NCBI GenBank assembly: GCA_002690375.1
Contig: NZEH01000070.1
Location: 1-7,121 of the forward strand
Origin: Dehalococcoidales bacterium
GTDB taxonomy: Bacteria; Chloroflexota; Dehalococcoidia; Dehalococcoidales; ARS1013
Direction of reading: 5' to 3'
Length of the DNA: 7,121 nucleotides
The notes below the pieces were generated by a model. It had not been told where the DNA came from. It was given only the letters and a program-made list of their open reading frames with translations, and made no database searches. The position numbers and the translations under genes were made by a program. This document shows positions 1-6,114 of this stretch, one piece after another. Each line of letters begins with the position of its first letter. The first letter of the stretch is position 1.

Positions 1-78
1 TATTTTAGGATTTCGAATCACCCCGTAATACTTAACCCTTACCTTCATCATCGACCTACCATTCGCTTCCGTCACCAT
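1..78 (-). CDS. MoaD/ThiS-like sulfur-carrier protein, N-terminal fragment
   Basis: An open frame starts at ATG (76-78) and runs off the left edge, giving 26 residues. The tail reads MMKVRVKYYGVIRNPKI, which looks like the first beta strand and turn of ubiquitin-like beta-grasp sulfur carriers (MoaD, ThiS and relatives). These activate sulfur for molybdopterin or thiazole synthesis through a C-terminal Gly-Gly, which lies outside the window. The start is uncertain: the ATG at 49-51 or 46-48 would fit the family's usual short N-terminus better, and no strong ribosome-binding site separates the options. The gene follows the tRNA-Val on the same strand. The family call rests on about 15 residues only. 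Confidence 0.45.
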   Translation of the reverse strand, partial: MVTEANGRSMMKVRVKYYGVIRNPKI

Positions 79-198
79 ATCAAATAAAAAGACCTATTAA
101 ATTGATGGACTGTAAATCCCGGCTCTCAAAACAACATGCTTAAAATATAAGGCACCTGCCAGCGCTAGCACTCCGGTAACTGCATGCCACTCTCACTA
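79..198. other. Intergenic spacer between the MoaD-like gene and tRNA-Val
   Basis: This 120-base spacer shows no open frame with a credible ribosome-binding site. On the minus strand just past the tRNA there is a short GC-rich stretch (about 151-175) containing a 4-bp hairpin, followed by an A/T-rich run (141-150). It could end the tRNA transcript, but the stem is too weak to call a terminator. No good promoter for the downstream gene was found. Confidence 0.3.
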
Positions 199-275
199 TG
201 GTGGGCGATACTGGATTTGAACCAGTGACCTCTGCGATGTCAACGCAGCGCTCTAACCAACTGAGCTAACCGCCC
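199..275 (-). tRNA. tRNA-Val (anticodon GAC), CCA encoded
   Basis: Read on the minus strand, this folds as a complete cloverleaf of 77 bases including an encoded CCA end (199-201). The acceptor stem pairs GGGCGGT with ATCGCCC, with one G-T wobble. The D arm contains AGCTCAGTTGGTTAGAGC. The anticodon stem is CTGCG/CGCAG around the loop TTGACAT, so the anticodon is GAC and decodes GUC/GUU valine codons. The T arm holds GGTTCAAATCC. It sits between bioY and the MoaD-like gene on the same strand, but has its own promoter about 12 bases upstream, so it is probably transcribed separately. Confidence 0.96.
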
Positions 276-287
276 GCTAATAAAATA

Positions 288-316
288 ATCCTACTAGGTG
301 TCTTTCTTACCGTCAA
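288..316 (-). promoter_or_regulatory. Promoter of tRNA-Val
   Basis: On the minus strand a -35 element TTGACG (311-316) and a -10 element TAGGAT (288-293) are separated by exactly 17 bases. Transcription would begin about five bases before the mature tRNA 5' end at 275. The rest of the 150-base gap between bioY and the tRNA (276-425) is A/T-rich. It holds no gene I can support and no clear bioY terminator. Confidence 0.7.
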
Positions 317-425
317 GATGTTAAGTTTGATATCACCGGTAAGCCCAATTAATATTTTTAAAGCTATAAGTTTAGATGATTCTTTTCCAGTCTTATTACC
401 AACAGAAGACGATGGACACCAATCA

Positions 426-1121
426 TTAGGGGAAACGCCAATTCGCCCATTTATCTTTGTCCGCCTCTCCATTGTAGGCTTGTTTAGGGACTACTCCCCG
501 GGTTACTGCGGCGGCGGCAATAGCCTTGGTTACATCACCAGCTATGAAAGGAATGGTTCCCATCATCAAGAGTTGGGAGAGGGTAACGGCATTTCCTTTA
601 ACCAATCTTAGCCAGAAGTGAAGGTATACCAGACCAGGTATATGAATCAGGATAAAGTTTGCGAAGAGCATGAGCGCTAGCATACTCAGGAAGCTTCTTG
701 ACCGAACATAGGTATCTGTGAAATGACCTAAGAAAAGGGCCGCCAAGATAAAACCGATAATGTATCCCCCGGTGGGACCAGCAAGAACGCCAATGCCACC
801 TGCGCTAAATATGGGCATTCCAGCTTGAGGAGCAAACAAGGGAACCCCAGCGGCGCCAATTCCAACATAGATAGCCAAACTTGCGCCTCCCCACCACCTG
901 CCGAGAAGCACACCAGCGAGGAGCACGGCAAAGGTCTGCCCGGTTATTGGCACCGGACTCCAGGGAACAAAAACTCTAGCCTGAGCCATAAGTCCGGTGA
1001 GGCAAGCTATCCCTAATGCTAAAGCTAATTTCTTCGGTATGCTAAGTTCATACCTCCATCTAAAGATATCATATTTAGTTCGATTGATTGTGGTAACTAA
1101 CTCCAAATTTATTTCCTCCAT
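426..1121 (-). CDS. bioY: Biotin transporter S component BioY
   Basis: This is the membrane substrate-binding (S) subunit of an ECF-type biotin importer. The BioY signature is clear: SPVPITGQTFAVLLAGVLLG at about residues 55-74, then a Gly/Ala-rich region and GPTGGYIIGF at about 115-124. Six hydrophobic segments fill most of the 231 residues; typical BioY proteins are around 190, the excess being a polar N-terminus. The start is ambiguous. ATG at 1121 has only a weak upstream site, whereas a good GGAGG lies inside the first three codons, eight bases before an in-frame TTG at 1104-1106, which would give 226 residues. No EcfA or EcfT genes are in the window, so it either works alone or shares energising subunits encoded elsewhere. 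The 119-base gap upstream has no clear BirA operator. Confidence 0.93.
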   Translation of the reverse strand: MEEINLELVTTINRTKYDIFRWRYELSIPKKLALALGIACLTGLMAQARVFVPWSPVPITGQTFAVLLAGVLLGRWWGGASLAIYVGIGAAGVPLFAPQAGMPIFSAGGIGVLAGPTGGYIIGFILAALFLGHFTDTYVRSRSFLSMLALMLFANFILIHIPGLVYLHFWLRLVKGNAVTLSQLLMMGTIPFIAGDVTKAIAAAAVTRGVVPKQAYNGEADKDKWANWRFP

Positions 1122-1190
1122 TTTTCCAGACTTTTATTTAAATTCTTAAGCGAGGTGGACAATTTACATTCCAAACACCCCCTATTAACC

Positions 1191-1246
1191 AAGTGAGGAA
1201 CCAGAGAGGCATTTACCTGTTCTCGAGGATTTCATATGCCTCACTT
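1191..1246. repeat. Overlapping alternative inverted repeats before bioY
   Basis: AAGTGAGG (1191-1198) is a perfect 8-base inverted match to CCTCACTT (1239-1246). GAGGCAT (1206-1212) is a perfect 7-base inverted match to ATGCCTC (1236-1242). The right-hand arms overlap by four bases, so the two hairpins would exclude each other. The shared arm covers the stop codon of the CxxC gene (1241-1243). On the minus strand neither is followed by a T run, so these are not ordinary terminators. A role as an attenuator for bioY read-through is speculation; chance pairing is possible. Confidence 0.35.
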
Positions 1247-1474
1247 TCCGACTGGCTTATGACTACCTATAATAGCAATCTCTATGTGCTTACCGCAGTG
1301 GGGACAGGTTATATTAAGGGCAACAGGTTGTTTCATTACCCGTTCCACAACAGCGGTAACCACCGAGTCAATATTGTCTAAGCGCTGGTCAAATAAATCC
1401 AATTGCCTTTTAATCTGTTCAACATCCAGCGCTTGTTCCTCACCAGCTACACCGGGTTCATTTTCCTGCGCCAC
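1241..1474 (-). CDS. Small CxxC protein with a central helix, unknown function
   Basis: I do not recognise this 77-residue protein. It has an acidic, disordered-looking N-terminus (residues 2-17), then a charged heptad-like helix at about 18-48 (IKRQLDLFDQRLDNIDSVVT) that could form a coiled coil. A C-terminal CPHCGKH motif follows (Cys57, Cys60, His63). One CxxC pair suggests zinc binding shared across a dimer or helped by the histidine. The start chosen is GTG at 1472-1474, because GGAGGAG sits six bases before it. The upstream in-frame TTG (1487-1489) overlaps that ribosome-binding site and is unlikely to be used. It has a perfect consensus promoter of its own, and bioY lies 119 bases downstream on the same strand. 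Confidence 0.75.
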   Translation of the reverse strand: MAQENEPGVAGEEQALDVEQIKRQLDLFDQRLDNIDSVVTAVVERVMKQPVALNITCPHCGKHIEIAIIGSHKPVGK

Positions 1475-1507
1475 GACTTTCTCCTCCAAGCGATTATAAC
1501 CGGACTA

Positions 1508-1536
1508 ATTATAGGCGACGGGAAGTAGTCTGTCAA
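1508..1536 (-). promoter_or_regulatory. Perfect sigma-70 promoter of the small CxxC gene
   Basis: On the minus strand a consensus -35 TTGACA (1531-1536) and a consensus -10 TATAAT (1508-1513) are separated by exactly 17 bases. Transcription would start near 1501, leaving a leader of about 27 bases with the GGAGGAG ribosome-binding site at roughly 1481-1487. A second TATAAT lies at 1493-1498 but has no matching -35. All twelve consensus bases are present, so strong constitutive expression is expected unless repressed. Confidence 0.85.
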
Positions 1537-1561
1537 AGATTAAATATTTCTCTATAAAATA

Positions 1562-1591
1562 TTGATTTGCGTAAACTGGATAACGTATACT
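1562..1591 (+). promoter_or_regulatory. Promoter of the EF-Tu domain-II-like gene
   Basis: TTGATT (1562-1567) and TATACT (1586-1591) are separated by 18 bases, matching the sigma-70 consensus at four and five of six positions. Transcription would start near 1598, giving a leader of about 50 bases that ends in a full AAAGGAGGT ribosome-binding site (1632-1640). It diverges from the CxxC gene promoter, with the two -35 elements about 26 bases apart. Confidence 0.55.
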
Positions 1592-1646
1592 AGGGCAAAG
1601 ACAATGGAATAATCTTACCTCAATTAAACGTAAAGGAGGTACCCAA

Positions 1647-1901
1647 ATGCCTGAGGAGGTAATCGGAAAGGTTACCGACTTCTTTGCCAGACCGGTGGTA
1701 GCCGGCATTGAGCTAACAGGGACGATAAAAGTGGGTGATAAAATCCATATTAAAGGTCATACCACTGATATGGAGCTTACTGTCGACTCAATGCAGATTA
1801 ACAATGTAAATGTCGAAGAGGCCACAGCCGTAGATAATATCGGCATCAAAGTCAGCGACCGAGTAAGAAGAGGAGATGCCATCTATAAGGTCATCGACTG
1901 A
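1647..1901 (+). CDS. Stand-alone EF-Tu domain-II-like protein
   Basis: This 84-residue protein looks like an isolated beta-barrel domain II of translational GTPases. VIGKVTDFFARPVVAGIELTG (about residues 5-25), the turn GTIKVGDKIHIKGHTTD (25-41), SMQINN (48-53) and IGIKVSDRVRRGDAIYKV (65-82) follow the strand and turn pattern of EF-Tu domain 2. There is no GTP-binding domain, so no GTPase activity is expected. Similar short proteins are usually annotated 'translation elongation factor-like'; their role is not known to me. The ATG is fixed by AAAGGAGGT seven bases upstream. It is monocistronic, convergent with ribH 42 bases on, and has its own promoter. No terminator is evident in the 42-base gap. 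Confidence 0.85.
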   Translation: MPEEVIGKVTDFFARPVVAGIELTGTIKVGDKIHIKGHTTDMELTVDSMQINNVNVEEATAVDNIGIKVSDRVRRGDAIYKVID

Positions 1902-1943
1902 AGAAATATTCCCTAAAAATTGAAGTAGCCAAGCTGAGTAAGG

Positions 1944-2411
1944 TTAGCTTATGCCCTTAACCAGATTAGCCATTTCAATAGCCTCCACGGCGGCTTTAAA
2001 GCCGGCGTTGCCTTCCTTAGTTCCGGCCCGCTCGATGGCTTGTTCCAGATTGTCAGTAGTGATTACACCATAAATAACCGGTAATCCGGTATCCAAACCC
2101 ACCTTGGCAATGCCCTTGGTAACCTCAGTGGCAATGTATTCAAAATGGGGTGTTCCGCCACGAACCACCGCACCCAGACAGATGACAGCGTCAAACCGCT
2201 TGGTCTGAGCCAGTTTCTGGGCTATCAGCGGAATTTCAAATGAGCCTGGCACCCAGGCGACTTCTATATCGGCCTCACTAACACCGTGACGGAGCAAGGC
2301 GTCCTGTGCCCCTTCAAACAACTTCTTAGTAATAAACTCATTAAAACGAGAAGTAACCAGCCCAAACTTCAACCCCTTGCCCAGTAGCATACCTTCAAAA
2401 TGTTTGTTCAT
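1944..2411 (-). CDS. ribH: 6,7-dimethyl-8-ribityllumazine synthase
   Basis: This cytosolic enzyme condenses 5-amino-6-ribitylamino-uracil with 3,4-dihydroxy-2-butanone 4-phosphate to give lumazine, the penultimate riboflavin step. At 155 residues it is full length. Diagnostic features are RFNEF near residue 22, GSFEIP at 56-61, [14 protein letters not shown] at 80-93 with the catalytic His89, and [16 protein letters not shown] at 115-130 with Arg128. Its ATG follows GGAGGACATA with good spacing, 23 bases after the ribBA stop, so it is the last gene of the rib operon. The family assembles as pentamers or 60-mers. No clear terminator follows; a six-pair hairpin near 1941-1962 is too weak to call. 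Confidence 0.97.
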   Translation of the reverse strand: MNKHFEGMLLGKGLKFGLVTSRFNEFITKKLFEGAQDALLRHGVSEADIEVAWVPGSFEIPLIAQKLAQTKRFDAVICLGAVVRGGTPHFEYIATEVTKGIAKVGLDTGLPVIYGVITTDNLEQAIERAGTKEGNAGFKAAVEAIEMANLVKGIS

Positions 2412-2434
2412 TATGTCCTCCTTATAGAGTCACC

Positions 2435-3652
2435 TTAATTATCAGTAGCTCCCTCTATTTCCAAAAGATGACCTAATTTCTTCTGTTTAGTCTTCAAATA
2501 GTCCTGGTTATACGGCGTCGGAGACACGATTAATGGTACCGTTTCCACTACTTTTAGACCATAACCTTCCAAACCTACTACCTTCTTCGGATTATTGGTG
2601 AGCAATCGAATGTCGTGCAGACCCAGGTCAACCAGAATTTGAGCCCCTATGCCGTAGTCCCGAAGGTCCGGAGCAAAACCCAAGCACAAATTAGCCTCCA
2701 CCGTATCCAAGCCCTCATCTTGGAGGGCATAGGCGCGAATCTTATTATGGAAACCAATGCCCCGTCCCTCCTGCCTCATATACAGGAGAACACCTCGTCC
2801 TTCATTAGCAATAGTCTGCATGGCTAGAGCAATCTGCTCACCACAATCGCAACGAAGACTACCAAATACATCGCCGGTAACACACTCACTATGGACTCGA
2901 ACCAATACCGGCTCCTCCGTGGATATATCACCCATCACTAGGGCTAATTGTTCATCAGTGTCTATATCACTTTTATAGCCAATAGCCCTAAACTTGCCAT
3001 ATTTTGTTGGCATCTTGGCTTCAGCGACCCGGTGTACCAGCTTTTCGTGACGACGACGATAAGCAATAAGGTCAGCTACACTTACAACTTTAATCCCATA
3101 TTTCTCCGCCATCACTTCGAGCTGAGGTAGCCGTGCCATAGAGCCATCCTCATTCATAATCTCACAGATAACCCCGGCGGGATAGAGACCAGCCAGTCTG
3201 GCTAAATCCACCACCGCCTCGGTATGCCCCGCCCGCACCATGACACCCCCACCCCGCGCCCGCAGGGGAAATATATGCCCGGGTCGGACCAAGTCATCGG
3301 CTTTAGTAGCCGGGTCAATTACCGTTTTTATGGTCTGAGCTCTATCCGTTGCGGAAATACCGGTGCTTATCCCATGTTTAGCCTCAATAGAGACGGTAAA
3401 GGCAGTGCAGAACTTGGTGTCATTATCCATCACCATTAAAGGAATCCTCAACTCATCTAATCGCTCACCCACTATTGGCAAGCAAATCAGTCCCCTAGCA
3501 TGTAATGCCATAAAGTTAATAGCATCCGGGGTAACCTTCTCGGCAGCTACTGCCAGGTCACCCTCATTCTCTCTATCCTCGTCATCAACGATAATAACGA
3601 ACTTACCGGCTCTAAAGTCCTTGATAGCCTCTGGAATAGTTGACAGCCCCAT
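2435..3652 (-). CDS. ribBA: Bifunctional RibBA: dihydroxybutanone phosphate synthase / GTP cyclohydrolase II
   Basis: This fusion catalyses both entry reactions of riboflavin synthesis. The RibB domain (about residues 1-200) makes 3,4-dihydroxy-2-butanone 4-phosphate from ribulose 5-phosphate. It shows [11 protein letters not shown] at 23-33, [14 protein letters not shown] at 123-136, His143 in RAGHTEA and Glu164 in CEIMNEDG. The RibA domain (about 205-405) opens GTP. It shows the zinc ligands Cys257, Cys268 and Cys270 with family spacing, [12 protein letters not shown] at 293-304, and TNNPKK at 352-357. Both active sites look intact. The start is ATG at 3650-3652 (405 residues), preceded by GGAGGAG. 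An in-frame TTG five codons upstream overlaps that site and is probably not used. It lies 31 bases after ribE. Confidence 0.97.
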   Translation of the reverse strand: MGLSTIPEAIKDFRAGKFVIIVDDEDRENEGDLAVAAEKVTPDAINFMALHARGLICLPIVGERLDELRIPLMVMDNDTKFCTAFTVSIEAKHGISTGISATDRAQTIKTVIDPATKADDLVRPGHIFPLRARGGGVMVRAGHTEAVVDLARLAGLYPAGVICEIMNEDGSMARLPQLEVMAEKYGIKVVSVADLIAYRRRHEKLVHRVAEAKMPTKYGKFRAIGYKSDIDTDEQLALVMGDISTEEPVLVRVHSECVTGDVFGSLRCDCGEQIALAMQTIANEGRGVLLYMRQEGRGIGFHNKIRAYALQDEGLDTVEANLCLGFAPDLRDYGIGAQILVDLGLHDIRLLTNNPKKVVGLEGYGLKVVETVPLIVSPTPYNQDYLKTKQKKLGHLLEIEGATDN

Positions 3653-3683
3653 ACTTGTCTCCTCCAACCGAAAACAGAATAAA

Positions 3684-4313
3684 CTAACTTACTAAAAAGC
3701 CGTGCTCCTGTAAAAGATCAAGGGTTACACCTGTGTTGCCAGACAGGTTAAGCTGCTCCACATATTTAGCAATAATGTCCACCTCCAGATTAACCATATC
3801 ACCTGCCTGCCGATTACCCAGAGTGGTATGCTTACGGGTATAGTCACCCACCGAAACCTGAAATGAACTGATGTCTTTAGCCGCCACGGTCAGGCTCACC
3901 CCGTCAACAGCAATAAAACCTTTCTCCACTATGTAGCGCATCACCGCCGGAGAGGCTTCAAACTTAATTATCGCTGCCTCACCATCTGGTATCATAGAGG
4001 TTACCCTTCCGGTATCATCGATATGCCCCTGAACTAAATGTCCACCTAACTCTCCCCCAATGGCTAGAGGTCGTTCCAGATTAACTACATCCCAGGCTTT
4101 CAACTGACCAAGGTTAGTCCGCTTTAATGTTTCGGACATTATGTCAACAGCAAACGAACTGGTATTAAGATTGGTTATCGTCAGGCATACTCCATTAACG
4201 GCAATGCTTACACCCAGCTCCACACCCTGGACGGCTCGACTAGCCGTCATAACCAGCTTGCCCGGTGATGCCGAAGTAACCCTACCCACTTCCTCTATAA
4301 TCCCGGTAAACAT
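3684..4313 (-). CDS. ribE: Riboflavin synthase, alpha subunit
   Basis: This enzyme dismutates two lumazine molecules to riboflavin and the pyrimidine precursor that RibH reuses. The 209 residues form two lumazine-binding repeats. The first begins [10 protein letters not shown] and contains [10 protein letters not shown] (36-45, conserved Cys43). [10 protein letters not shown] (90-99) leads into the second, with [11 protein letters not shown] (133-143). The conserved Pro-His of the 'PHTxxxTTL' motif reads [10 protein letters not shown] here (156-165), a mild departure. ATG at 4311-4313 is chosen because family members begin MFTGI. A GTG two codons upstream would overlap the ribD stop as GTGA, and either start implies translational coupling to ribD. 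It is the second gene of the operon. Confidence 0.97.
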   Translation of the reverse strand: MFTGIIEEVGRVTSASPGKLVMTASRAVQGVELGVSIAVNGVCLTITNLNTSSFAVDIMSETLKRTNLGQLKAWDVVNLERPLAIGGELGGHLVQGHIDDTGRVTSMIPDGEAAIIKFEASPAVMRYIVEKGFIAVDGVSLTVAAKDISSFQVSVGDYTRKHTTLGNRQAGDMVNLEVDIIAKYVEQLNLSGNTGVTLDLLQEHGFLVS

Positions 4314-4315
4314 TC

Positions 4316-5407
4316 TCACCCCTTAACGTAACCGCTGACCATCAAGTCTTCTCCAAACTTCTCGACCTGAATCCGCTTTAATCTAAAAGAGTCTACCACT
4401 TTATCGACCCCGTTACCACCAACCGCCGTTTTGACTTCCTTACCTCCAATGATGATAGGCGCGATAAAGGCGATAACCTTGTCTACCAGCCCACGGTCAA
4501 ATAGTGAACCAAGGAGAGCCTCACCACCCTCCACTAACACGCTGGTAATCTTCTGTTCGCCTAATGATCTTAGTAGTCCGTCCAAATCTACCAGTTCCCC
4601 GGCCGAGGGCAATTCTAGTAACCCTGCGCCAACCTGAGCAAAGGCTGCTTTCTCCTGCGGCGTAGTCAACCGGCCCAGTGCCACCAGTGTCTTACCCGGT
4701 TCACTAAATACCCTGGCGGTCAACGGCGTATGCCCCTTACCATCCACAATTACCCTGAGTGGTTGCTTCCTGGCCTCCCCCCCCTTACCACTACACTTAG
4801 AGGTAAGACGAGGGTCATCAATAAGAATGGTATTCACTCCAGTCATAACCGCATCAGAGGTATAACGCAGGTTATGAACATACTTCCTCGACTCCTCGCT
4901 GCTAATCCACCGAGAATCGCCGCTCTTGGTAGCAATCTTCCCATCCAGAGATACGGCAAATTTAGCGGTGACCAAAGGCATCCCACTAGTAATGAAATGA
5001 GTGTAGGACTCATTAATCTCCCTGGCGGCATCCTCATGCTCACCCACATAAGTCTTGATGCCTGCCCTCTCCAGTTCATCCTTACCTCGTCCTGAAACCA
5101 GGGGGTTCGGGTCAAGCATAGCCAAATGAACCTCGTTAACGCCAGCAGTGATGATGGCCTGGCTACACGGCGGAGTGCGACCATAGCAGCAGCACGGCTC
5201 TAAGGTAACATACATTATGCCCCCACCAGCATTCTCCCTCGCCTGCTTCAGGGCTAATACCTCGGCATGCCACGAGCCTGGCGGCTGGGTATAACCCTGT
5301 CCCACCACTACCTCATTCTTAACCACAACTGCCCCAACTGCCGGATTAGGACTAACCTGCCCTAATGCTAATTTTGCCAGGAAAAGTGCCTGTTCCATAT
5401 AGTCCAT
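4316..5407 (-). CDS. ribD: Bifunctional RibD: pyrimidine deaminase / reductase
   Basis: This enzyme deaminates and then reduces the product of GTP cyclohydrolase II, using NADPH. The N-terminal deaminase (about 1-145) has SPNPAVGAVVV (19-29), the zinc-binding HAE at 47-49, and the second zinc motif EPCCCYGRTPPC at 70-81 with Cys72 and Cys81. The usual His in this motif (PCSHxGRTPPC) is Cys74 here. The reductase domain (about 146-363) shows KFAVSLDGKIAT (149-160), TGVNTILIDDPRLT (189-202) and VEGGEALLGSL (292-302). Its 363 residues match the family. The start is awkward: the strong AAAGGAGGTG site ends 16 bases before this ATG, and an in-frame TAG just upstream excludes an earlier start. The first 13 or so codons were copied into the lepB spacer. 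Confidence 0.95.
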   Translation of the reverse strand: MDYMEQALFLAKLALGQVSPNPAVGAVVVKNEVVVGQGYTQPPGSWHAEVLALKQARENAGGGIMYVTLEPCCCYGRTPPCSQAIITAGVNEVHLAMLDPNPLVSGRGKDELERAGIKTYVGEHEDAAREINESYTHFITSGMPLVTAKFAVSLDGKIATKSGDSRWISSEESRKYVHNLRYTSDAVMTGVNTILIDDPRLTSKCSGKGGEARKQPLRVIVDGKGHTPLTARVFSEPGKTLVALGRLTTPQEKAAFAQVGAGLLELPSAGELVDLDGLLRSLGEQKITSVLVEGGEALLGSLFDRGLVDKVIAFIAPIIIGGKEVKTAVGGNGVDKVVDSFRLKRIQVEKFGEDLMVSGYVKG

Positions 5408-5433
5408 ACTATTGTCATTCTAGCACCTCCTTT
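5368..5433 (-). promoter_or_regulatory. ribD ribosome-binding site with overlapping 16-codon leader ORF
   Basis: AAAGGAGGTG (5424-5433) is ideally spaced, five bases, from ATG at 5416-5418. That ATG opens a 16-codon ORF (MTIVWTIWNRHFSWQN, stop at 5368-5370) in another frame, overlapping the first 13 codons of ribD. The ribD ATG lies 11 bases further on with no ribosome-binding site of its own. Either ribD is translated by reinitiation or coupling after this leader, or the ribosome tolerates a 16-base spacing, or a single-base indel has separated the true start from its gene. Further upstream, TGGTATAGA (5530-5538, minus) could be an extended -10 for ribD, but I see no convincing -35. Confidence 0.5.
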
Positions 5434-5500
5434 CAAAAAAGTGCAAATTCGACCAATGAGCCACCTGTGGAGAAGACATAACCCCAATCGGAGCCCACAC

Positions 5501-5529
5501 TAGAAAGATAGAGACCGATAGGTTATAAT
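5501..5529 (+). promoter_or_regulatory. Promoter of lepB copy 1
   Basis: A consensus -10 TATAAT (5524-5529) lies 17 bases from TAGAAA (5501-5506), a four-of-six -35. Transcription would start near 5536, leaving a leader of about 29 bases. The 31 bases ending at the -10 match the corresponding stretch before lepB copy 2 at 24 positions, including GATAGGTTATAAT without mismatch, which supports it as a functional element. The ribosome-binding site is weak (AAAGAG, 13 bases before ATG). The surrounding 157-base gap (5408-5564) otherwise holds only the ribD leader. Confidence 0.7.
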
Positions 5530-5564
5530 TCTATACCAAAAAGAGAAAGAGCGTAGCCTAATAA

Positions 5565-6113
5565 ATGAGAACCCTCATCCGTAAACGCAAAGTTTTAGGC
5601 ACTATCATACCGATTGTCGTGCTCATCGTGCTGCTACTAGTCACGGTAAAGCCTTTTCCCGTAATCGGCGATAGTATGGGGCCTACCTTGCAATGGGGAC
5701 AATGGTTACTGACCAACAAAATCGCTTATCATTCCCATGAACCAGAAAGGGGCGACATAATTATATTTCACCCGCTCTACAACCCCAAAGTAGACATTAT
5801 CAAACGTCTCATTGCTTTACCCGACGATACGGTAGAGGTAAGAGACGGAGTCGTATATGTTAATGACTTGCCTCTGGACGAACCCTATATTAAAGAGCCT
5901 CCCACCTATATTTTCTTCAGGATAATAGTACCTGAGAACGAATATTTTGTCCTCGGCGACACCCGAAATGATGCCTTTGATTCCCATACTGGCTGGACAT
6001 TGCCCCGTCAAAACATAGTCGGCAAAGCCTGGTTATCAATCTGGCCGCCAAGTCAGTGGGGACTGGTAGCTCACTACTCCCTGCAAGAGCAACTGGTTAA
6101 CCCTACCCAGTAA
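5565..6113 (+). CDS. lepB: Type I signal peptidase (S26), copy 1, diverged
   Basis: Type I signal peptidases sit in the membrane with the active site outside and release secreted proteins from their signal peptides. This 182-residue protein has one N-terminal membrane segment (about 11-28). Box B follows with the catalytic Ser37 in GDSMGPT, and box D with the general base Lys80 in IIKRLIALPDDTVEV. The box E region is GDTRNDAFDSHTGW at 131-144. Several positions depart from the family and from the neighbouring copy: Gly39 where SMxP has Glu, Asp87 for the Gly of LPGD, Thr133 for the Asn of GDNR, and Asp-Ala for the conserved Asn-Ser. The dyad remains, so it may still be active with altered specificity. 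The DNA 3' of it is a mutL fossil. Confidence 0.9.
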   Translation: MRTLIRKRKVLGTIIPIVVLIVLLLVTVKPFPVIGDSMGPTLQWGQWLLTNKIAYHSHEPERGDIIIFHPLYNPKVDIIKRLIALPDDTVEVRDGVVYVNDLPLDEPYIKEPPTYIFFRIIVPENEYFVLGDTRNDAFDSHTGWTLPRQNIVGKAWLSIWPPSQWGLVAHYSLQEQLVNPTQ

Positions 6114-6114
6114 A

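Noticed and set aside
141..175. Terminator after tRNA-Val
   Set aside because: The inverted sequences either leave a two-base loop or form only four pairs; the A/T run alone is not enough.
1122..1190. BirA operator or biotin-responsive site upstream of bioY
   Set aside because: No convincing TTGTAAAC-type inverted half sites; matches are single half-site fragments consistent with chance.
1935..1962. Rho-independent terminator after ribH
   Set aside because: The possible hairpin has only about six pairs including a wobble, and the T run is some eleven bases beyond it.
4730..5184. Long open frames antisense or out of frame within ribD, and similar ones across ribBA and bioY
   Set aside because: They overlap strongly supported genes, lack ribosome-binding sites and have no recognisable protein features; they are frame shadows.
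5521..5537. Imperfect palindrome over the lepB copy 1 -10 element as an operator
   Set aside because: The dyad is not kept in the duplicated promoter of copy 2 and comes mostly from the A/T-rich TATAAT sequence.
5419..5564. FMN riboswitch upstream of ribD
   Set aside because: Read on the minus strand, the region lacks the conserved RFN sequence blocks and contains promoter and leader elements instead.
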